Source: Methylotenera_A sp046594885
GTDB lineage: Bacteria; Pseudomonadota; Gammaproteobacteria; Burkholderiales; Methylophilaceae
Direction: 5' to 3'
DNA: 14,329 nucleotides
Assembly: GCA_046594885.1 (NCBI GenBank)
Contig: JBKJRD010000003.1
Location: forward strand, 1-14,329
The notes below the pieces were generated by a model. That model was not told the origin of the DNA, did no database searches, and saw only the letters and a list, made by a program, of their open reading frames with translations. Made by a program: the position numbers and the translations under genes. The stretch's first letter is position 1. Every line of letters starts with the position of its first letter. Positions 7,415 to 13,375 of the stretch are shown piece after piece.

Positions 7415-9301
7415 TTAGCCTTGGATAGTCTTTTGCTGAAAAATCTGCCAGATATGCAGATACTGCTGCTCTAAATTTTTTGCAAATTGTGCGGGCTTAA
7501 ATAAATCGGTACTGTGAATTTGCGCAGATAATTGCAGCTTTAATTGATTGTAGATGGCAGGATTTTTAGCCAATGAAATGGCTTTTTGTTGATATTCTTG
7601 CCAGTTTTTAGTGCTTAAGTCAGCTAAATCCATATGCAGTAAAAGGCTACTAGCTACGCGAGATGCGAAGGTTTCGCCAGCACAAGTTAATAGCGGCAAA
7701 CCCATCCATAACGCATCGCTAGCGCTAGTATGCGCGTTGTAAGGCGATGTATCTAAAAATAAATCGGCATGCGCATGGCGTGCTAAATGTTCCGCAATGC
7801 TCACGCGTGGTGCGAAAATCAGCCTTGTATCATCCACGCCAGCTTTTCTCGCTTCTTGACGCAAATTGGCAGTTGCCCATTGATTGCAATCCAGCAACCA
7901 CAACACACTATCAGTTGTTTGCTGCAAAATGCGCATCCACACCGCAAAGACGTCTGGCGTGATTTTAAAGCTTTGATTAAAGCAACAAAATACAAAAGCC
8001 TCTTCAGGTAAATTTTGGGCTTTTTTAGGTGTTAAGTTCGCTGTTGGGCGTTGCGCATTATTCGGTTGGTAACAGGGAAAATAAAGCAATTCTTCGCTGA
8101 TATGTTCTGCACTACTATTTTCTGCATTAGGCGTGATGATTTTATCGGTCAACAAATAATTAAACAAAGGCTTACCATTAAAATCACCCATAGTTCCAGC
8201 AAAACCCAGCCAGTTAATGCTAACCGGCGCTGGTTTTAGTGCAACAATGCCTGTACGGCTATTTTGCGTAAAACCCGTTAAATCCACCAAAATTGCCACA
8301 CCGTCTTGGTTAATCTTTTCTGCGGCTTCAATATCCGTTAATTGTTTAATGTCGTTAAACACATCAAAAGCGCTTTCGAAACGTTTACGCTCTGGTGTTT
8401 TATCGTTTTTTCCATAAGAGTAAGCGATGGTGGTAAATTGGGTTTTGTCGCTATTTTCAATCAATTCGGTGATTAAAAACGCCAACGGATGTAAGCGAAA
8501 ATCAGCTGATAAATAGCCGATTTTTAATTTTTTTTGTGGCAATATCAATTGATTAAAATCAAAACCTGCATGTTGCTTAACAAGCTTATTGTAAAAACTA
8601 TGCGCCCAATTGCTGGCACACTGTTTTTGTTCGATAGCGGTGGTGCCGTGCATGCTTAAAAAAGCAAAAGGCGATATTTGTGCCTGCGGCTTCGTCATAA
8701 CCCATTCACGTAACTGTTTGATTTGACTATCAATATTGCCCCAATCACACATATGTTGTTTTTGATGCACCAAGTGCGCCAGTGCATGATGCAAATCTGG
8801 ATTTAACTGTAGGGCGCTCTCATAACTGGCAATCGCCAAGTCTAATTGACCCAGTTCGCGCTGAATATTGCCCAAATTATTATGCACATCCGCATCATTT
8901 GGATTGCGTTTGATGGATTGTTTAAAGCTGCTCAGTGCATGGTTTAATTGCCCAAGTTCGCGTTGCGCGTTGCCTAAATTAAACCAATAAACCGCATTCT
9001 CTGGTTGATGTGCTAACGCCTCTTGAAAGCACGCTTGCGCTTGCATAAAGCGAGCATTGGCGTGCGCAAGATTACCTATTTCTTGCAAGCAAAAACATAG
9101 TGCATCGCGTACAAGCGCATTGTTTTTAAGCATGCGCATAATGCGGCGAAAATAGTCTGCAGCCTCTTCATAACGCTTAATTTCTACACATAAATTGGCA
9201 CAATGAATGAGTGCGTCTAAATTGTTAGCATCATCTAAAAGCACTTGATGATATTGCTTGAGTTTGGCTTCAGCTGCTTGATTTGGCTGGGTTATTTGCA
9301 T
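7415..9301 (-). CDS. TPR protein with OGT-like (GT41) glycosyltransferase domain
   Basis: 628 aa, cytoplasmic. The N-terminal third holds tetratricopeptide repeats: a diverged part (about 14-100) and two near-identical units at about 102-135 and 136-169, each with the phrase QRELGQL. The C-terminal two thirds match the O-GlcNAc transferase/SPINDLY catalytic fold (GT41): KIGYLSADFRLHPLAF (catalytic-region H271), PVSINWLGFAGTMG (359-372), FNQSFKI (K446, equivalent to the UDP-phosphate-binding Lys of OGT) and AHTSASDALWMGLPLLT (H524, T525, D529), the UDP-binding end. All key positions look intact. Bacterial GT41 proteins glycosylate adhesins, pilins, flagellins or other proteins; the sugar and target are unknown. 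Sitting just upstream of pilU raises a link with pilus glycosylation, but the neighbours on the other side are tRNA genes. No Shine-Dalgarno is seen. Confidence 0.88.
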   Translation of the reverse strand: MQITQPNQAAEAKLKQYHQVLLDDANNLDALIHCANLCVEIKRYEEAADYFRRIMRMLKNNALVRDALCFCLQEIGNLAHANARFMQAQACFQEALAHQPENAVYWFNLGNAQRELGQLNHALSSFKQSIKRNPNDADVHNNLGNIQRELGQLDLAIASYESALQLNPDLHHALAHLVHQKQHMCDWGNIDSQIKQLREWVMTKPQAQISPFAFLSMHGTTAIEQKQCASNWAHSFYNKLVKQHAGFDFNQLILPQKKLKIGYLSADFRLHPLAFLITELIENSDKTQFTTIAYSYGKNDKTPERKRFESAFDVFNDIKQLTDIEAAEKINQDGVAILVDLTGFTQNSRTGIVALKPAPVSINWLGFAGTMGDFNGKPLFNYLLTDKIITPNAENSSAEHISEELLYFPCYQPNNAQRPTANLTPKKAQNLPEEAFVFCCFNQSFKITPDVFAVWMRILQQTTDSVLWLLDCNQWATANLRQEARKAGVDDTRLIFAPRVSIAEHLARHAHADLFLDTSPYNAHTSASDALWMGLPLLTCAGETFASRVASSLLLHMDLADLSTKNWQEYQQKAISLAKNPAIYNQLKLQLSAQIHSTDLFKPAQFAKNLEQQYLHIWQIFQQKTIQG

Positions 9302-9346
9302 TGTACAATTTTAATCTAAATAAATTGGATGATTGTGGATTGTCAT

Positions 9347-10576
9347 TTACCTTAAGCCATACAAAGCGCTGGCAAGTTGCTTTAAGCCTAATTCTTTTAA
9401 TAAAAAGCGGCTAGGGTTCAGCTTGCTGAGTAAGGGCGCATCAATACTTAACCCTTGATTAGTGATCAAATTTGCAATCATTTCAGCACAAATTGGCGCG
9501 GTAATCATGCCTTTAGAACCGTGCCCCGCATTCACATACAAGCCTTCCAGCCAAGGTAAATCGGCAGGCTTAGCATTGTAGCGCGGCGGTTTTTCGCGTA
9601 ATACTTTTTCATCCATTAATTGCCCTGCAAGCGGCAAATAATCTTGCGTATGACTGCGCCAAGCAACGCGACCACGTGCAGAATAAGGTTGAATGCTGTT
9701 AAAAATTTCAGGTGAAATACATTTTAAAGCCGTTAAATTTTCTAAACTATCTGCTTGGCTTAACTGTGGATTGGCGTCGTTTGGTGCATAAGTGGCGCCA
9801 ATTGCGTGTAAGCCATCCGCTGCTGGACTTAAATAATGCGTAGCGCAAATAATGGTCTTAATGCGTTGGCTTGCGGCTGTTGCTGCAAAAAAATTCACCT
9901 GCCCACGCACGGGCGTAGTTACCGCGCTAGCGCAAAAATTAAATTGTTGTACTTGATTAGCATTACACAATACCAATATATCAGCTTTTAAATCAAGCTG
10001 TTGCGCATGATTTTCCTGTGAAGAATCAATGTAGTGAATCTGCCATTGCGCATGATTTTTTTCAATATGAGTGACGCGTGCATGCGTGATTATTGCGATA
10101 TTAGATGTGTTAAGTAATGCATGACACCACTGTTTAGGCTTAACCCAGCCGGCTTGTGGCAAAAATAAGCCACCTTTGTTTAAGCGTATGCCAGCTATTT
10201 CACTGGCTGCATTAGCGTTCAGTGTATGAAAAAAATCATCATGATATTGTGTGAACAGTGCTTCTTGTCTTATTTGCTCACGCGCATCATAAGCCAATTG
10301 AATTTGCCCACAGGCAGTAAAAAAACTGCTGTGATTAGGCAATTTTTTCAGCAAATTTAAGGTGAAAGCAAAGCCAAGTAACGCAAGCGCGCTTTGGGCG
10401 CTGGGTTTGATGCTCAATTTGGGATACAAAGTAGCGATAGGATTGCCAGAAGCTTCTGCTGCAATTGTGCTGTGCTGTTCTAGTAAAGTCACATTGAATC
10501 CACGTTTGGCTAGCGCATAAGCAGTGCTACAACCTGCAATTCCACCACCAATGATAATCGCAGATTTAGCTTGCAT
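9347..10576 (-). CDS. mnmC: MnmC C-terminal FAD-dependent oxidoreductase domain (split MnmC)
   Basis: This half of MnmC oxidatively removes the carboxymethyl group from cmnm5(s2)U34 of tRNA to give nm5(s2)U, using FAD. It begins with a Rossmann dinucleotide fold, SAIIIGGGIAGCSTAYALA with GxGxxG and the acidic residue in LLEQHS. ASGNPIATLYPKLS follows, which closely resembles the E. coli MnmC segment, and the C-terminal GLYVNAGHGSKGMITAP is the usual FAD-closing region. The frame stays open to a TTG at 10603; the ATG at 10576 is used here because it leads straight into the first beta strand. Neither has a Shine-Dalgarno. The frame is +1 to the upstream methyltransferase frame, and loss of one A in the A6 run (T6 at 10582-10587 on the plus strand) would join the two into one chain of about 655 codons counted from 11315, or about 647 from the ATG at 11291. 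E. coli MnmC has 668. Confidence 0.88.
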   Translation of the reverse strand: MQAKSAIIIGGGIAGCSTAYALAKRGFNVTLLEQHSTIAAEASGNPIATLYPKLSIKPSAQSALALLGFAFTLNLLKKLPNHSSFFTACGQIQLAYDAREQIRQEALFTQYHDDFFHTLNANAASEIAGIRLNKGGLFLPQAGWVKPKQWCHALLNTSNIAIITHARVTHIEKNHAQWQIHYIDSSQENHAQQLDLKADILVLCNANQVQQFNFCASAVTTPVRGQVNFFAATAASQRIKTIICATHYLSPAADGLHAIGATYAPNDANPQLSQADSLENLTALKCISPEIFNSIQPYSARGRVAWRSHTQDYLPLAGQLMDEKVLREKPPRYNAKPADLPWLEGLYVNAGHGSKGMITAPICAEMIANLITNQGLSIDAPLLSKLNPSRFLLKELGLKQLASALYGLR

Positions 10577-11291
10577 TGGTATTTTTTGCGCTGTGATTGC
10601 CAATAAAACGCCCAGTTAACATTTCTCGCTTTTTACCAAAACCTGTTTGCTTACACACCTGAAACCCGGCAGCGTGTAATCCACGCTTAACGTTGCCAGC
10701 ACTGGTAAAAGTGGCGAATGTGGTATCAGGTTTGGATAATCTCGCCATTTGATTAAATAGCGCTGCTTGCCACATTTCTGGGTTTTTTGCAGGTGAAAAT
10801 CCATCTAAAAACCATGCATCGGCAGTTGGCTTGATGCTTTTCAGGCAATCTGTTGCATCACCAATGAGCAGTGTTAATTGCACGCGGTTCTCAAATAATT
10901 GAATGGTTTTTGCAGCATAAATTAACGCATGATATTGTGCTAAAAATGCGGTTGAAATATCGGTTAAGTCAGGCCATATTTTTAAAGCACGAGCCATGTC
11001 TTGCTGCTTAAGTGGATATTTTTCTGTACTAATAAAATGCAAAATAGCATGCGCTGGCGAGTATTTTAGCCACAATTGGACTGCGCACAAAAAATTTAAG
11101 CCTGTGCCAAAACCTGTTTCGATGATTGTGAAGTTATGATTGCCGAGCGTCTGCCAGCGTTGTGTTAATTGGTTGCCTTGCAAAAAAACATGGTCAGTTT
11201 CAAGCAAACCGTTATCGCTGGAATAGTAAATATCATTAAATTGGACTGAATAAGGTTGGTTATTTATCCAATGAATGCTTGTAGATTGCAT
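10566..11291 (-). CDS. mnmD: MnmC N-terminal / MnmD-type tRNA methyltransferase (split MnmC)
   Basis: S-adenosylmethionine-dependent methyltransferase that converts nm5(s2)U34 to mnm5(s2)U34, the last step of wobble uridine modification. With the ATG at 11291 it is 241 aa; the frame also allows GTG at 11312 and TTG at 11315, and none has a clear Shine-Dalgarno. Seen: FNDIYYSSDNGLLET near the N-terminus, SAM-binding ETGFGTGLNFL, catalytic-region FLDGFSPAKNPEMW, and GFGKKREMLTGRF at the end, all matching the first domain of E. coli MnmC. After REMLTG the frame adds 14 residues (RFIGNHSAKNTNAS) and stops. In E. coli the chain continues at this point into the FAD domain. It overlaps the oxidoreductase frame and is first in the minus-strand gene run. 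It may be a natural stand-alone MnmD or the front part of a frameshifted MnmC. Confidence 0.87.
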   Translation of the reverse strand: MQSTSIHWINNQPYSVQFNDIYYSSDNGLLETDHVFLQGNQLTQRWQTLGNHNFTIIETGFGTGLNFLCAVQLWLKYSPAHAILHFISTEKYPLKQQDMARALKIWPDLTDISTAFLAQYHALIYAAKTIQLFENRVQLTLLIGDATDCLKSIKPTADAWFLDGFSPAKNPEMWQAALFNQMARLSKPDTTFATFTSAGNVKRGLHAAGFQVCKQTGFGKKREMLTGRFIGNHSAKNTNAS

Positions 11292-11509
11292 ACTAATATT
11301 TTCGAATGTCACCAAAGTTGAATTTAGATTTTAATTTGAAGATGGTTAATGACTTAACATGGAATTGTTATGGTCAATTTTACTTAATGCATATTGTAAT
11401 TAGTTGTATGAATTATCACTAATTTTACAGGTGCTAATGACAGTTTATTGCATTGATTTACCTTAAGTGCTCCTCTATTTTCTGCTAAGTTAATTTCTGT
11501 CAAACTAGG

Positions 11510-11526
11510 CTTAATTTTTGGTTAAG
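11510..11526. promoter_or_regulatory. Operator-like palindrome in the metal-module promoter
   Basis: CTTAA and TTAAG form a perfect 5-base inverted repeat with seven bases between. It covers the -35 and the first half of the spacer, where a repressor or response regulator could act. No match to a known CueR or CopR box was recognised. Confidence 0.35.
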
Positions 11527-11538
11527 TTTCATTATACT
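11511..11538 (+). promoter_or_regulatory. Putative promoter of the metal-resistance module
   Basis: The -10 TATACT (11533-11538) is good; the -35 TTAATT (11511-11516, 16-base spacer) is poor, as expected of a promoter that needs an activator. Start would be near 11545, leaving a leader of about 50 bases. Confidence 0.4.
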
Positions 11539-11595
11539 ATTTGCATAAATTAACTATTAAATTGATTTAACAATACAAATCGGCTACAGTGAACT

Positions 11596-11976
11596 ATGCT
11601 ATTTATTCTTCGAAAATCGTCACGTAATTTTATGCTGCTGTTATTAGTAGTGTTTTTAGTTGATACTGTTTACGCTAGTGCAATGATGCTCTCTGATCAA
11701 TTACCTGCAAATCACGCAAGCCAAAGTGAACATTGCATAAATCCAACCACTGACAATACTCATGGCGACCACCATCAGCATGATGTGCAGCAAAAACAAT
11801 CCACCAATGATCATTGTTCCAAATGCAGTCATTGTATGGCGTGTTTTAATGTTTTACCTCCAAGTCAACTAGTAGACAGCATGCAATTACGGGTTCAAGC
11901 GAGTGTTATCAGACTGTTTGAACCTAGCTACCTATCGCACGTGAGTGCACAGCCGCAAAGACCCCCCATTTCCTAA
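11596..11976 (+). CDS. Small Cys/His-rich exported protein, CopL/DUF2946-like
   Basis: 126 aa. A positively charged N-terminus (MLFILRKSSRNF) and a hydrophobic run (13-23) ending near VYASA (25-29) suggest a signal peptide or anchor, placing the rest in the periplasm. The middle is rich in His (THGDHHQH, 55-62) and holds four Cys spaced three apart in DHCSKCSHCMAC (C74, C77, C80, C83), plus C47. The chain ends in RPPIS, an ending I associate with short copper-locus proteins of the CopL/DUF2946 kind; I cannot confirm family membership without a search. The likely role is binding copper, silver or a similar soft metal, or sensing it for induction of the genes that follow. It is first in the module, 85 bases before the Met-rich gene. 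Only a weak GTGA precedes the ATG. Confidence 0.7.
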   Translation: MLFILRKSSRNFMLLLLVVFLVDTVYASAMMLSDQLPANHASQSEHCINPTTDNTHGDHHQHDVQQKQSTNDHCSKCSHCMACFNVLPPSQLVDSMQLRVQASVIRLFEPSYLSHVSAQPQRPPIS

Positions 11977-11991
11977 ATAAATTGTTGTACT

Positions 11992-12059
11992 AAATCTCAG
12001 CTTTAGGTCAACACTCGACCCAAAGCTGATTCGCTACATTTATTTTCGAAGTGAGATTT
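11992..12059 (+). promoter_or_regulatory. Nested inverted repeats over the start of the Met-rich gene
   Basis: Outer pair: AAATCTCA (11992-11999) with TGAGATTT (12052-12059), perfect over eight bases. Inner pair: TCAGCTTTAGGT (11997-12008) with ACCCAAAGCTGA (12018-12029), twelve bases with one A-C mismatch and a nine-base loop. A third short pair, TTCG (12031-12034) with CGAA (12047-12050), lies beside it. Trimming three bases from the inner stem lets all three form a three-way junction. The right outer arm covers the GTGAG Shine-Dalgarno-like bases and ends two bases before the ATG at 12062, so folding would hide the start. The inner hairpin has no proper U run, so it is a weak candidate for termination. 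Confidence 0.5.
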
Positions 12060-12061
12060 CA

Positions 12062-13375
12062 ATGAAACTATTTTTCATAGCATTACGCAGCGCATTTTTG
12101 AGTACGTGTTATTTTGCGTCAGTGTGTTTTGCACCTGTCATGGCTGCGGATTCAGCAACTCAAGAAACAAGTAGATATCAATCATCTTTTGATGATTACA
12201 AGCCCTTATCTGATGAAAATTTGTCAGACTGGAAATCGATAAACGTGCCTTCAAACGGCAGCGGTCATGCTGGACACGCCATGCCAGGCATGCAACATGA
12301 AATGACGCCGGAAAAGATGGCAAATACGGCTTCTGATAGCAAAGAAATGTCTGTAATGAAAGGTATGAATCATAACAGCATGGAAGGTATGGATAAAACC
12401 GCCCCAGACAATATGAAAGGCATGGATCACAACCAAATGAAACATGACCATGCTGTTGCGCCAATGGCAGAGGTGGACCATTCTAAAATGGAGGGCATGA
12501 ATCAAGACAATATGAAGTCTAGGTTAGATAGCAAGTCAGCAATGCAGCCCATGAAAAAACAAGCTATGCCCGAGATGAATCACAACAAAATGGCTGGGCA
12601 TGATCATGGCGGGTCTGATATGAAAGCGCTGGACCATTCCAAGATGAGTGAGTCAAAGCCAAATGACACGCAATCAAGTCATGAAGGTGCAGTGCAAGAT
12701 GAATCTCAACCACACGAGCACATATCTACACAGGAGTCTGAACATGCAGGGATGTCAATGCCCTCAATGGCTGCACCTGCAACACAAACTACACCATGGC
12801 AGATAGTCCCTAACTTTCATCCGATTGTGGTGCATTTGGCAAATGCCTTAACTGTTACAGCATTTCTACTGAGCATCGCTGCTTACGCAAGGCGCAGTCA
12901 TCCAGTCTCAACACAACTGGCAGCCGCTGGACACTTTACCCTGTGGCTTGCGGCTATAGCTGCTGCTGCGGCCGTATTATTTGGCTGGCTCGCCTTTAAC
13001 TCGGTCAATCATGATAATGCTGGACATGCAGCCATGTTGTTACACCGTTCTTGGGCTATTTCCACAGCTTTAGGTTTAATCTTGCTTGCTAGCTGGGATG
13101 CATGGAAATATCGGGTCAATGAACTGATATCGGTGCCAATGTTGTTTCTACTTTTCGCTCTTTCTCAAGCAATTGCAGTGACTGGATGGCTGGGAGGCGA
13201 AGTGGTTTATCGGCATGGCATAGGTGTGTTATCCATTCCATCCAGTGAAGGCGCTGACCATGGTCACCATCATGGTGCAGATGCTACTGCACCTTCTCAT
13301 ACGACTGGTAAGACCGAGCCTGATGTACACACAGAACTTCATGATGATGAAAAAGGAGAATCGCATGAACACTAA
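12062..13375 (+). CDS. Met/His-rich exported metal-binding protein with DUF2231 membrane domain
   Basis: 437 aa, probably periplasmic metal-binding region plus inner-membrane domain. Residues 1-29 look like a signal peptide (cleavage after VMAA). Then comes YQSSFDDYKPLSDENLSDWKSI (40-60, quoted in part: FDDYKPLSDENLSDW), a block I associate with proteins beside copper efflux outer-membrane factors. Residues 69-236 hold about 26 Met and 16 His, with xHxxM units NHNSM, DHNQM, DHSKM, NHNKM and DHSKM, as in CopA/PcoA-type copper proteins. From 251 a membrane domain begins NFHPIVVHLANALTV, the hallmark of DUF2231, with about four helices to residue 385. The tail (395-437) is again His/Asp-rich (ADHGHHHGAD, HDDEKGESHEH). 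The likely job is to bind Cu(I)/Ag(I) and hand it to an efflux system or a redox partner; the DUF2231 part is of unknown function. It overlaps the next gene by 11 bases. Confidence 0.8.
   Translation: MKLFFIALRSAFLSTCYFASVCFAPVMAADSATQETSRYQSSFDDYKPLSDENLSDWKSINVPSNGSGHAGHAMPGMQHEMTPEKMANTASDSKEMSVMKGMNHNSMEGMDKTAPDNMKGMDHNQMKHDHAVAPMAEVDHSKMEGMNQDNMKSRLDSKSAMQPMKKQAMPEMNHNKMAGHDHGGSDMKALDHSKMSESKPNDTQSSHEGAVQDESQPHEHISTQESEHAGMSMPSMAAPATQTTPWQIVPNFHPIVVHLANALTVTAFLLSIAAYARRSHPVSTQLAAAGHFTLWLAAIAAAAAVLFGWLAFNSVNHDNAGHAAMLLHRSWAISTALGLILLASWDAWKYRVNELISVPMLFLLFALSQAIAVTGWLGGEVVYRHGIGVLSIPSSEGADHGHHHGADATAPSHTTGKTEPDVHTELHDDEKGESHEH
13353..13359 (+). promoter_or_regulatory. Strong Shine-Dalgarno of the outer-membrane factor gene
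   Basis: AAGGAGA lies inside the end of the preceding gene, five bases before the ATG at 13365. It is the best ribosome site in the window and supports translational coupling. Confidence 0.7.

Larger units (their letters stand above)
11292..11595. other. Gene-free divergent control region
   Basis: About 300 AT-rich bases between mnmD (minus) and the metal module (plus). No ORF of note and no tRNA- or riboswitch-like fold was recognised. It holds the plus-strand promoter and palindrome listed separately. On the minus strand a perfect TTGACA (11503-11498) has only a poor -10 (AATAGA, 18 bases on), so the promoter of mnmD is unresolved. Confidence 0.6.

Noticed and set aside
8820..9000. Short direct repeats (e.g. 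ccagttcgcg) in the glycosyltransferase gene
   Set aside because: They encode the QRELGQL part of two tandem TPR units, so they are protein repeats rather than a mobile or regulatory element.
12138..12505. Antisense reading frames opposite the Met/His-rich region
   Set aside because: They are shadows of the repeated ATG/CAT-rich codons (Met and His read back as His and Met) and have no ribosome site or family resemblance.
12350..12660. Possible DNA repeat or CRISPR-like array in the Met-rich gene
   Set aside because: The repetition is irregular and codon-level, explained by xHxxM peptide units in an open frame.
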